From positions 35,894-99,893 of the forward strand of contig JAMYWO010000043.1 of assembly GCA_024220525.1 (NCBI GenBank): DNA of 64,000 bases, given 5' to 3'. This stretch comes from Cochliopodium minus (Eukaryota; Discosea; Himatismenida; Cochliopodiidae). This document shows, one piece after another, positions 1-11,100 of the stretch (its first letter is position 1; every line of letters begins with the position of its first letter). The notes below the pieces were generated by a model. It worked only from the letters and a program-made list of their open reading frames with translations, was not told the origin of the DNA and made no database searches. The position numbers and the translations under genes were made by a program.

Positions 1-1339
1 TTTTGTTGAGGTAAATCACCAATCTGCTTCCTAATGAATCCCAACTAGAAAAAGATTGAGATCTGTCCAAGGATCCATCAGAAGTATCAAAAGAGATTTC
101 GTCATTAGTATTTTTGGTTTTCTCAAAAGGAAAGTTGAGATTTAAAAGGTTTTGTATTCCGTAACTACTAAGATAACCAAGGGAAGGATTATAAACTTTT
201 TTGACTGAAAGAAAAAAATCATCAAGGTTGGTTTCTTCTTTAGAAAGAAAAACATTCAAAAGATTTTTCTCAGAACGTTTCCCTTTGCTTAATTTTTTTT
301 CTTGTCTCAGTAATAATTCTATGCATTGTTTTCCCAACTTTCTTGTATCCACATCCTTACAAAAATCCAAAAGTTCGTTCATGTTGGAGAAGGAGGGATA
401 GATTAGCAACTTGTGTTTAATGTTTTTGATCCATTCGTATTCCTCTTCTCTGTGCTTGTTTTTTGCAAAGTTGAATAAGGAAAAGTATTCCAAGAAGTTT
501 GCTTTTTCAATCAGGTTTTCCATTCTCTTTCTCCTTTCTTTTGGATCTCTTATCTCTGTGATCTTGTTCATGTATTCTTTTTCTTTGTGTGGATCTATCT
601 CTTTGGATCTTATCAATTCTATCGTTCTAATTATACGTGAATCTGATGAAAATGGGATGAGTGAATCTCCTATTTCTATGTATTCTGGTATCATTTCTTG
701 CATTTCTTTCGAAAAATGGATTATGTTCTCTTTTATTGTCTCATATATATCAGTGGAAGAATTATCTCTTGTTTCTTGTTCATTATTATCTTCAAATTTG
801 TTTTGATATGTTTGTACATTAAACGATCTGTTCTCCCTTAATTCTAATTTGGGTAGATTTCTTTGGCTATTTCGATTCATTTCTATTCTCTCACTATTTC
901 CATTACCATTACCATTATTTCTATCATATCTATTGTTATCATTTCGATCTTGATTATTTGTATCGGTTGATATTGGTTCGATTATCCTTTTTGTTGAATT
1001 TATTTCTGTTTTTATGGCTTTTTGTTTTTTAATTGACAAAAAAAAAAAAAAAGAAATATTACCGTTATTTCTATAGCTTGAAGAAATTGAATTGGTTGGA
1101 TTCATAGGTTCAGATTTTTGCTAAAAATCAAAAAATAATCAAATCAAACACTAATTTATAATTTTTACAAAATTTGATGTCTCTTGATTGATTTTTTTAT
1201 TCTTTTTGATGTTATTGGTATCTTCATCTTCAAAATCGATAATATTCTTTCTTTTCTTCATTTTTTTTTTTTTTCTTTTAGATTTTTTTGAGGAATTAAA
1301 AAGTTGGTTAAAGAAATTTCTTTTTATTTTTTGAAACAC
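1..1339 (-). CDS. Unrecognised helical protein, 3' end beyond left edge
   Basis: I do not recognise this protein. Exon 1 (1339-1169) encodes a Lys-rich start (MFQKIKRN...) and joins in frame across a 48-bp intron (1168-1121, gt..ag) to an exon open to the window edge. The visible part is about 425 residues. After a basic, Asn-rich, low-complexity first ~120 residues comes a charged, mostly alpha-helical region (motifs such as IRDPKERRKRMENLIEKA and LLLRQEKKL). No stop is reached, so the C-terminus is missing. It lies on the same strand as the two SH2-like genes that follow and ends close to them, but I see no homology between them. The ATG at 1105-1103 would be the start only if the intron call were wrong; the in-frame join makes 1339 preferable. 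The gene is likely real; its function is unknown. Confidence 0.6.
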
Positions 1340-1354
1340 TTTTTTGATTGAAAT

Positions 1355-3244
1355 CTAATTCCATTCAAAATTTTGGAAATCAGATTCTATTTGAGTTTCC
1401 ATTTGTAAACGATCACCATCTCTAAAAAACATATCAAAAGAGTTTTTTGAACTTTGAATAGCAGATTGTTCAGCAAAATGATGAGAAGAATCAGTTTTTT
1501 TATTATAATGAAGTAAAGATGTTGAAAAACAAATTTCGAATTGTTCAGAAAGAGGAAAAATGTGATAAGGTAGAGGTTCATATTGTTTTATAGATATGCA
1601 TTCAATAACAGTACCTCCCATTCTTGCTTTTCTCCCTTCATAAAGAATACATTGGAAAAGAGTATCAACATTAGAAATCATCCAATCTTTTTGGTTGGGA
1701 AGAAAGGTAAAGAGATAGGTGCAAACAATATTGTTGTCTTGAATCCCAAAAAAACTCTTGTTTCCAGATTCCTTTCCAATCAAAACTCTATCTGTCTTTA
1801 AGAAGTTTTGTTCATTTTCAATGGAATAAATTTCATCTTGTAAATAGGAAACAGAAAAGATAAAATCTTTTTTGGAAGAATCTACTAATTTAAACTTGGC
1901 AGTAGAAATAGGGTTATTATTTACTTTATTAATGTGTTCTTTTTCAGAATTTAAGATATTTTCAATTATTGACAAAGGTTCCACAATTTTGTGTGATTCT
2001 TTCTTAAAAAATAGATTTGATTCAGAGGAAGATGAAAGAGAAAAGATAATTTTGGGATCTATTCCCAGTTTATGTAAAAGAGAAAGATGGAAAGTGAGAT
2101 TTGTTTCAGAAACATTATTTTTTGAGATTTTAGAAAGAGGAGAAATGTCTACTGTTGGAAAGATTTCAAATTTGTTAGATGGAAGTTTAGAGATGTTTTG
2201 ATGAAGATTAGAAGGAGAGAGGTAAAGTTTTGGTGAAGAAAAAGAAGAAATGATTTCAGAAAGAGAGTTATTCTTCAACATTTCAATGGAAACAGCTATG
2301 TTATGTATGTTTCCTTCATTTATTTTGAAACAAATCACAAATGGTCCCTTTTTTTTGCAGTTATCAGCATCTTTCAGAAGATTTTGAAGTCCTTTAGTTG
2401 ATAAATCAAACAAATAGGATTTGGAGAATCTGATCAAGCAAGATCCATCCACCACATCTAATCTGTTCAGATAATTCATTGTTCTTCTCTCATCAAACAT
2501 CTTAATGTGTCCATTCTTCCAGTGAGAAAAAGTATCCATTGAGTTTTTGGAAAAGGAACCAGTGGGTGTCATGGTAGATATGAATCCAATCCAACATTTG
2601 AGAAACAAATCAACAAAATTCTTATCGATCATCTCTCCATCTACTTTATGCATCTGTACAAGGGAAAAGTAGAGATAAATGATCCAAGATTCAATGAATT
2701 TCCTTCCATCTTTGTTGAAAAATTTATCATTTGAATGGATTTGTGATTGCACGTAAAATTGAAATGCAGCTTGCATGAATACTTTGAATGGAACACTTTC
2801 TTTGATCTCCCCATCCTCTCCTTTGAAAAGGATACTTGTGATATCAAATTCTTTGAGCACTTCCAATCTTCTCTTCATCTTTGCTTTTAGGAGATTGAAC
2901 ATTTGCTTCTCGATCAACAAGAGATCCCAAGTTTTGGAAGAGATATCGAAAGGAAGATTAGATCTTTGGAAATAGGATGGATGCTCTTTTGAGGAGATTT
3001 TTAAATAATGTTTCCCCTCTTCATAGTTGTTTGAATCTATCACTTCTTGATAAATCTCGTTTTTGATTGCATCATATTCTTTTATCCATGGTTTAGGGAA
3101 AAGATGTTTGTAGCTGTAAAATCCTTTTTTGAAAAAGAATTGCAACAGATCTTCTCCTTCTTTCATCTCTTCTTTACATTCCTCCAAAAAAAGATTTAAT
3201 GAATGGTTTTCATCTCTGCATTTCATTCCACATTCTTTTTTCAT
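1355..3244 (-). CDS. SH2-like domain protein (STAT-type SH2), paralogue A
   Basis: A single-exon gene of 629 residues. A 22-codon in-frame extension upstream (to 3310) is possible, but the ATG at 3244 matches the start of the tandem paralogue (MKKECGMKC versus MKKKCGIEE), so I prefer it. The N-terminal ~170 residues are the best conserved between the two copies (EGEDLLQFF..KGFYS.KHLFPKPWI). In the middle is an SH2-like segment: WKNGHIKMFDERRTMNYLNRL, then DGSCLIRFSKS, then GPFVICFKINEGNIHNIAV. This has the order of an SH2 betaA-betaD, and the Arg in LIRFS would bind phosphotyrosine. A 25-residue insert separates betaB from betaC. The C-terminal domain is shared with the paralogue. A role in phosphotyrosine reading or STAT-like signalling is inference; I see no STAT DNA-binding domain with confidence. 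Confidence 0.6.
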   Translation of the reverse strand: MKKECGMKCRDENHSLNLFLEECKEEMKEGEDLLQFFFKKGFYSYKHLFPKPWIKEYDAIKNEIYQEVIDSNNYEEGKHYLKISSKEHPSYFQRSNLPFDISSKTWDLLLIEKQMFNLLKAKMKRRLEVLKEFDITSILFKGEDGEIKESVPFKVFMQAAFQFYVQSQIHSNDKFFNKDGRKFIESWIIYLYFSLVQMHKVDGEMIDKNFVDLFLKCWIGFISTMTPTGSFSKNSMDTFSHWKNGHIKMFDERRTMNYLNRLDVVDGSCLIRFSKSYLFDLSTKGLQNLLKDADNCKKKGPFVICFKINEGNIHNIAVSIEMLKNNSLSEIISSFSSPKLYLSPSNLHQNISKLPSNKFEIFPTVDISPLSKISKNNVSETNLTFHLSLLHKLGIDPKIIFSLSSSSESNLFFKKESHKIVEPLSIIENILNSEKEHINKVNNNPISTAKFKLVDSSKKDFIFSVSYLQDEIYSIENEQNFLKTDRVLIGKESGNKSFFGIQDNNIVCTYLFTFLPNQKDWMISNVDTLFQCILYEGRKARMGGTVIECISIKQYEPLPYHIFPLSEQFEICFSTSLLHYNKKTDSSHHFAEQSAIQSSKNSFDMFFRDGDRLQMETQIESDFQNFEWN

Positions 3245-3343
3245 TTTGGATTTAAAAAAGAAAAATAATAAATTCAGTTTTTTTTTATATTTTATTTTTA
3301 TAAGCTCCAATTTTTATTTATAATTAAGATTAAATTCAATTTT

Positions 3344-5542
3344 TTAAAATGGTAAAAGAAGAGATTCTCCAATTAAGATTTTTTTGTTCAAATCAATTTT
3401 GTAAAATCTATCTCCAACAAAAACTTTCCAAAAGTATTGCCTAGCATCATAAACAAAGGAGTAAGTGTACTGAATTTTGTCATCACCTATCTCCAAAACA
3501 TCTTTGCCATGAATTGGTTTTCCTATGAGGGCAGCTTTACAAGTCTTTTTCCATCCAACTTGATTGCACTCAACTTGGTAAGCGTCCTCTTTCAAGTAAC
3601 AAATGGAGATGGTAGTGTTTTTGAACTTTGAAGAAGGGCTATCAATGATTCTGAATCTAATCTTTGAAATAGATTCTTCGACTAATTAATTAAAACGAGA
3701 TAAAATTAAAAAAAAAATTTTAAAATATCTTTGAAATAAAAACCTTTTAGGGGAACATTCATTTTATGCAAATCTTCTTCTTCTTTGTCAAAAAAAAGGG
3801 AGCCTGTAATTTTCGATGGAAAAACTTTGAAATCTTGTTTGCTCCCTTTTGCAACATCTTGAGAAAATGAATCAAGAGGCAAACTCTCGAAAGTGTTTTT
3901 AACTTTTGTGATTATAAATTATTAAACAATTTTTAAATTTTTTTTAAAAAAGTTGACCTAACTTGAGAGGGAAATGTCTAGTCTCTCCTGAACTTCTCTT
4001 AATGGACATTGCAGATGACAAAAGATCAGATTTTTGGGAAGGAATGAAGGAGGTAGATGAAGAAAGAGATTTTATAAGGACAGAGTTATTTGAGAGAGGA
4101 AGTTTCTGAATTATGTTTGCTGTTGAATTGTAAGCTAGTTGAGGATCTATATTTTCTTTGTCGAGGGATGTGGTAGGATTGGATTGTTTTTCCATGTTTT
4201 TCTTTAAAGTGTTGATTCTTAAAGAAGAAAATAAAGGTGTTTGTGTGTCAGGTTTTACTCTTTTAATAGCTCTTGGAAAATCTTTTGTTGGAGAAATTTG
4301 TTTAGAGTCGTTTTCTTTAATGGAAGATTTGTTTAGAGAAAGAAGCGATTGGTTTGAATTAAGCATTAAGTGACTTTCAGGGTTGAAGTCATCCAAGAAA
4401 CAAGGTTTTTGACAATAAAAGCATTTGGAAAGAAGGTCCGATGAAAGAATTTCAGTGAAATTTGTTTTTTCGAGATTGTTGAAAGAGATCCTTCTGTAAG
4501 CACAAGTTCCTTTATCTTTAAAGCAGATCACAAAAGGTCCGTTGTTCTCGCAATATTTGGAATCTTTGGTGAGTTTGTGGAAACCAGTTGTTGATAGATC
4601 AAACAAGTATTGCAGAGACATCGTAATAAGAAAACTTCCATCCTTGCAGTCAGAGTTAAACAAAAAATTTTGAAAGTTCTTTTCGTTTGTGTTGAGGATC
4701 AAACCTATCGCCCACAGATAAACAAACTCCTTTTTTGAATCAAATTTTTCTGTTATGGAAAGATAATCAGGCAAGATTGAATATGCAACTCCAATCAAAA
4801 CATCCAGATACTTTTGGACAAATCTATTCTTGACCAAAATGCTTTGTTTGCTTGTTTCTTCTCCATGCGATTCGCTGTGATCATTTATCAAGTCATTTGG
4901 ATGGTATTTCAACAAAATGAAAAAAAGATTTTCGAACCAAATCTTGATGAATTGCTTGTCTATCTTTTTGTGATCCTTTCCGACTTGCATTTTCTCAACA
5001 ATTGAATTGATTTTCTTCCAAATAGGATATTGCTCATAAAAGAGAAATACAGCTTGCATGAATACTTCGTATGGAACACTTTCTTTGAACTTCTCATCCT
5101 CTCCTTCGAAAAGATCAACCAAGATATCAAATTTTTTGATTCCCTCGAATCTTCCCCATTTTCCTTCAATCATTTGTCTTTGGAGGAGATGAAACACTTT
5201 CTTCTCGATCAACAAGATACTCCATGCTTTGGAAGAGATATCAAACGGAAGATTTGAGTTTTTGAAGAAGGATGGGTGGTCTTTCGAGGAGAATTTTAAA
5301 TAATGTTTCCCATCGTCATAGTTGTTTGAATTTGTCACTTCTTGATAAATCTCGTTTTTGATTGCATCATATTCTTTTATCCATGGTTTAGGGAAAAGAT
5401 GTTTGTGGCTGTAAAAACCTTTTTTGGAAAAGAATTGCAACAAATCTTCTCCTTCTTTTATATCATCTTCATATCCCTCCAGAAAAAGATTCAAAGAGCA
5501 TTTTTCATCTTTACATTCCTCAATTCCACATTTTTTTTTCAT
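3344..5542 (-). CDS. SH2-like domain protein, paralogue B (phospho-Tyr Arg lost)
   Basis: Three exons (5542-3958, 3902-3744, 3681-3344) join in frame to 693 residues. The introns are 55 and 62 bp. It is the tandem paralogue of the gene at 1355-3244: the first ~170 residues and the C-terminal domain (ISKIRFRIIDSPSSKFKN versus STAKFKLVDSSKKDF) are clearly alike. The SH2-like segment is present (DGSFLITMSLQYLFDLS, then GPFVICFKDKG), but the betaB Arg of paralogue A is Thr here, so phosphotyrosine binding is doubtful. A Ser/Asn-rich region of ~170 residues lies between the SH2-like segment and the C-terminal domain, and it is poorly conserved between the copies. The last two short exons are easily missed. 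Its role is unknown, perhaps a decoy or a binding-dead partner of copy A. Confidence 0.6.
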
Positions 5543-5653
5543 CCCAAATTATTTATAAGAAAATAATTAAACCTCTTTTTTTTATATATTTTTTTTTAAT
5601 TTATTTCGATTAATTTGAAAGCAATTATATTTGTGTAAAAAAAAAAAAATAAA

Positions 5654-7058
5654 TTATAGCTTTGAGCTCATTTTAAGCATCATTAATTTTTGAAAGTTTT
5701 CGCTTTGCAGAGTTTTAGCAAAAATGTCTAAATCATTTTCTCTAGTTTGTTTGATCCTATCTCTAGATTTAAATAGAATGTTGAGTAAAATAATTAAATT
5801 GGCCTGTAAAAAGTAATGATGATTACATTCTGTCCCCTTTAGAAAAAGAAAAATATTTAAATACCAAAAAACAATAAAAGAATAAATACCTATGATTTGT
5901 TCTCTAATAAGATTGTAAGCGTTCATAGATAGAGGATTAACCAATTTAGCTAAAGAAATGCTTTTTTTAAGTAAATCTTCTTCGTTATCTACCAAATAGT
6001 CCAAGATACCAGATTCGTATGCTTCAGATGGGTTGTACATCTTTCCTATTTTTACAAATATTCAGTCGATTGTTAATTAAATGAATTTACTTGTTATTTA
6101 CCTGTTAAAAGAGCTTCAAATACAACCTTTTTAGGCAATTTCATCAATGCAACTTGTACAGCTGTGGTTGGTAAGCTGAGACCCATATGAACTATTAGTA
6201 AATAACAAAATTTTTTTTGTGATAAGTAAAATTTTTTTAAAAATGTTTCTAACCTTCATTTGCTCCTAAATGCGTGAATTAAAATAAAGAACATTACAAA
6301 AAAATTTCAATACCAAGTTTGTAGTTTCCTTTCAGAGCTACTCTTACATCACAACTATTGATGAATTAAAAAGATTGATTAAAAAATCATTGATTGTTAT
6401 TTCCTAATTTCTAACCCTAAAATAAGAAATAAACCAGCAGCTATGCAATGAGACTTGATAGCAGCTATTGTTCTTCTACCTGTAAGACGCAATAAGTCTA
6501 TTGTATCTTCTATTGTCCTACCATACTCTTTCACATCTTTTAAAAATAATATATTAATATAATTTGATCATTTTTCATAATATAAATCAAATTCAATTTG
6601 AAATTTCTTTTGTGATTTCAGATTTTTTTTAGACATGTCCAAAATTTACAACTTTGTTAGCATATATAAATTAATTACTAACAATAAAATTTTGAACATC
6701 TCTAGATTTTTTTTTTTTTTTTACCCTCAGTTGTCTGAAAAGTAGAAAATGCTTTCAAATCTAATCCAGCAGAGAATGCTTTTGGTGCTTCTGATGTAAA
6801 TACCAATGGCTAAAAAAATTATGGAATGTTAAATGGTTTGAATAAGATATATTCATTTAAATTGTTTACCAAATCCTTATATTTCTCTTCAGTTGTAATA
6901 ATATTGATCATATTTTTAAAATCATTCAAGAATTGGGTATTAAAACAATTCACTGCATTTGAATTCATCCCAATTATAATAACATCTTCTACTAATCTAA
7001 TATTCCAACCCTTTATTGATTTGATTTAGTTAATAATAAAATTTAAGAGGATTACCAT
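5654..7058 (-). CDS. ECI1: Enoyl-CoA delta-isomerase / hydratase-isomerase family
   Basis: A crotonase-fold enzyme that should shift double bonds of unsaturated enoyl-CoAs during beta-oxidation, in the mitochondrion or peroxisome. The ATG at 7058 is followed at once by an intron (7055-7009); exons then give MGWNIRLVEDVIIIGMNSNA, PLVFTSEAPKAFSAGLDLKAF (the CoA-site FSAGLDL motif), IAAIKSHCIAAGLFLIL, SCDVRVALKGNYKLG, GLSLPTTAVQVALMKLP and MYNPSEAYESGILDYLVDN. All of these are in crotonase order. At least eight introns of 45-150 bp interrupt it, and the last one (about 5802-5889) is in the long 3' reading frame. FSAGLDL and the C-terminal helices resemble ECI1 more than ECHS1. I see no clear targeting peptide. 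It is divergent from the EMC8/9 gene, with 126 bp between start codons. Confidence 0.75.
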
Positions 7059-7184
7059 CTTAATGCTGATAAAGATCAAATGACACTTCTTTTATTTTAT
7101 TTGCAAATGAATATAAAATAAAAAATTGAAAATAAAATATTTTGAAGGAAAATAACCAATCCCAAATTAACATTTCCAAAGAAG

Positions 7185-7948
7185 ATGAAAAAAGATATTG
7201 TCACAGTGGGTTATATCATTGAATAATAAAGAAAATAATTGAAATTTAATATTATCCAAACAGTTTCATTCAAAAAAGAAGCATGGTTTAAAATGATTTT
7301 GCATTCATGCAAATATTTGAATCAATCTATTGGAGGATTATTGGTAAAATCAAATTTTAATCATTATTGAAGAATAACAAACAATTTTAAAGATAGGAAC
7401 AATAGAAGATAATGATAGTTTTAATATTGTTGATTGTGTTCCATTATTTCATACACCAATATTAGATCCAATGTTAGAATTTTCATTATTACAGGTATAT
7501 TCAATATTCTTTTAATCTCTTTTTAAAAATCATTTCATAAAAGACAGAAATATGGTCACAAAAAAAATCACTCAAAATAATTGGTTATTATCATGCCAAT
7601 GAAAAATTGAAAGATGTTAAACTTCCTCCAATATGCTATAAAATTGGAAATAAAATCAAAATAAACAGTGAAAAAGCAATCATTTTATTGCTGGACAATC
7701 AAAATATTGGAAAGAAACAGTTCACATCCTTTTTATATCAATCCTCTTTGAATAATGAGAAACAAATTGAATGGGCAGAGAACTCTGAATCAAATCTTTT
7801 CCAATTTGATGAATCAGAAGAAGATGAAGTCATTTTCAAGCGTCTCCAGAATCAAATCAAGAACAATTTATTTCATAATTTGGTTGATTTTGATGATCAT
7901 CTTTCCAATCCTTCATTTGATTGGAGAAATGAGAATCTCTTCAATTAG
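7185..7948 (+). CDS. EMC8: ER membrane protein complex subunit 8/9
   Basis: A subunit of the cytosolic side of the EMC, which inserts membrane proteins into the ER. Four exons: MKKDIVTV (7185-7209), then VSFKKEAWFKMILHSCKYL (from 7264), then IGTIEDNDSFNIVDCVPLFH, then a long exon from about 7552. The family hallmarks are all there: the residue pattern after KM.LHS.KY, the DC.PLFHTP..DPMLE block, GYYHANEKLKD, and the C-terminal LVDFDDHLSNPSFDW that matches LVDFDnHLDD...DW of animal EMC8/EMC9. It has an MPN-like fold without metal-binding residues, as is usual for the family. The acidic stretch before LVDFD is longer than usual. Its divergent start shares the 126-bp spacer with the isomerase gene. 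Confidence 0.85.
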
Positions 7949-8164
7949 AAATAAATTTTATATTGAAGAAAAGAAGGATTATAACAAATTAAACTATTTA
8001 TTTTTTCTAAAAAACTTCTTTCTAATCAACTTTTTTTTTCCTATTTTGTTGATTAAAATAAAATAAAAAAATTGAAAGATAAAATAATAAAATAGGAAGC
8101 TTTCTTGAATTGAGATAAACTTGAATAGATATTATTTTGCAAAAATCATCACTTATCATAAGTA

Positions 8165-11100
8165 ATGAATGTAAATAACAATGAAAATGTCAAAGAAACT
8201 ATCAATATGGAAATCAAAATCACCCTATTGGGGATATCAGGGACAAATAATTCATTATTAACAAATATATCGAATACTGAATACAGGAAGCAATTGAAAA
8301 TAGATGATCAGACCATTTTGGTAGATTTTTTGGATACTGCGGGTTAATATTTTTACATCCCAAGAATTACCCTTTATTAAAAACCTTGATAATAATAAAT
8401 AGGTCAGGAAGGTAAAAAAGATTGGAAGTAAAAATAATTTCTTTAAATAATTTGATGGAGAACAGAATTTAGTGCAATGAGAGATCAATGGTAAAATAAT
8501 TTTTCGTTTTTACAATTATATTGAATATATTATCTTGAAATATCATATATTTTGAAGGATTAGAGATGCAGATGGATGTTTGATTGGATATTCTGTGAAT
8601 AATTTATCTAGTTTTGAAGAAGTACCAATATTTGTGGAACAAATACTTAGGGTGAAAGAAATAAAAGCATCACATCTCTTTCCCATCGTAGAACTACAAA
8701 AAAATTTAAATTATACAATAAAATGCTTTTTTTTAAAAAAAAAAAGGTACTAGTGGGAAATAGGAGTGAAAGATCATACGATTTGAATTCACCACCTAGA
8801 TTCATTCAAACATCAGAGGGAAAAGTTTTAGCCAAATTGATAGGATGTCCTTTCTACGAGACAGATTCCAAAGAAAGTCTGACACATTGTATAAACGAGT
8901 TGGCAAGGATAATCTTACAACAAAAAAACAATAATCTCCCTTTAAATTTGTTGTTTTGTCCCAATTATTTGATTTGTGGATCAGAAAACAGTGGTAAAAC
9001 AACTTTTTTGAGGAAGATAGTTGATTATTGTACAGTGGGTGCCCAATTTTCCAAGGGCACATACTACAAAAAGGGTACTTTGTATTTCTCGAATGGGAAA
9101 ACTCCCTTGGAAGACATTTGTGTTGCAGGATCCTTATCCATTATTCCAAGGAACATCATACTCAAAATAATATCCCTACTAAATGAAAAAGAACAACAAA
9201 ACGTTAAGCTTACTTGTAAATATCTCCATTTTTTGGCAAACTCTGTGAGACCTACTGTCAAACAAACTAAGACCTTTTATTCAGTTGAATTCAACCAAGC
9301 TACTTTGGTAGATACTCCTGGATTTCCTCCCTTTAGAAACAAGCTTTCCATATGTACTATTTCTACTTGTACCAATGTATCCGCTGTATTGTTTTTTGTG
9401 GATCTTTCTTCTTTTGATTTGACCACTAAAGATACTTGGGGTGTTTCTTTCGTTAATTCGATGGAAGAAACTTTTAATTTTTTTGTTCAACTTTTACAGA
9501 TCATTCCTTTCACCTCAAGAATTGTATTATATTTCACCAAAGTTGATCTCTTGAAGAAAAAGATAGAAAGAGGTGCAAATATTTTAGTTTGTCCTATTTT
9601 TTCAACTTTGAAAAAGATACCTTTCGGATTCGAAGAAACACTCATCGTTATTGTAAATAAATTTGAAGGAGCGATTTCTTTAAATAGGAATTTTCAAAGT
9701 GTGGTGGTAGATCTTGAAGTAAATGATGAGGAACACTTTCTTACTATCACCAAATGTGCAAAACTTGAGCTAAAAACTTTAAAGTTGGGTGATCCTTCTA
9801 GTTTTTACAATGGTTGGCATTCTTTTGCGAAATATTTGTCAGCTTCTCACGAAAAACTTGTAAAAACATTTTTTTTTTTAAAAGATTTTTTTTTATTAAA
9901 AGATTCATTCGAAAAAAAAAAAATTTTTTTTTTAAATATTTTAGGAAATTGGAACATTTCTTCCAAAACAGCTTTCTTTGAATGATGGATATATCCTCTT
10001 GGGTTTGTTTTTGAATCCCGACCTTCAAAATAATCTGAGTGAGAAAGACTTTGAAACCATAAAGAACAAAGTTTGTAATTTGCCCTATGAAAGTTGGCAC
10101 GAATTCCAAATCACACTTCAACAAAAGATAACAGAAACCAATCAATCCAGTAAAAATGATTTATTTTTTTTTATATTGAAAAAAAAAAAAATTAAAGAAA
10201 TTAAAATTATTTCTTAAAAGAAAAGAAAATATTCACACCTGGTATCCTTAAAACCAAGATTTCTTCTTTTGAGTTAAAATTCAAGCCAGACATGCAACCA
10301 TTTGGACTTTATGAAGAACAAATCATAGTGGCGAATTTGTCTAACAGCACCATAAAATGTGTTTTGACGATAGATGAAAAGAGTAAGGAGTCAAACAAAA
10401 AATCTATGTCTCTTCGTATCAAACCCTCCGTGCTCACCATCAAGAAGAACCAAGAAGATGTCTTTGTGGTGCAGGTAGTATTTTTGAAGCCTTTCTCTTC
10501 TGTTACTTCTTTATTTTCGTTGAAGATAGAAGATCCCAAAAGTAAAAAAAAAAATATTTTTACCTTTTTAATTTTTTTTATTTTTTAAATTAAATTTTTT
10601 TTTAGAGAGGAAAACTACAATTAACTATTGGATCAAAATGAAGATAAATTCATCCAGGAACACCCCAGTTCTCCAAATACCTTACGAATTAATTTCCAAC
10701 AACACAGAAAAGAAACAACAGAAACATGAGATCTCCCTCAACAAAGACAAGGAGAGTGCAATACAAAATAAAGTGATTGTTCTCAATCAAACTAGTGTCA
10801 CGATAAAGAAGATAGGAAAGATTGTGAATGAAAAGAGGTATAAAAAACAACTAGAGTCCTTTGAAAAAGAATGGAAGCTGATCAGTAGATTATGTCATCC
10901 TAATTTGATGAATTCTACTGGTTTTTCTTTTGATCAAGAAAAAGAAAACTTTGTCATGTTGATGAATTACTATCCCTTTGGAAATCTTAAGCAGATTTCA
11001 AAGAAAATTGAGCAGAATGGCTCGATTCCTTTCGATTTGTTCATCAAATTCGCCACTGATATCGCCAAAGCTCTTGATTATCTCCACTTTCTGGGATTGC

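Noticed and set aside
3245-3310. 22-codon N-terminal extension of the first SH2-like gene
   Set aside because: The paralogue starts at the position equal to 3244, and the extension is low-complexity Lys/Phe/Leu from AT-rich leader DNA.
1355-5542. Calling the two SH2-like genes STAT transcription factors
   Set aside because: Only the SH2-like core resembles STAT; I could not see a STAT DNA-binding domain, and the SH2 is mid-protein with a further domain after it.
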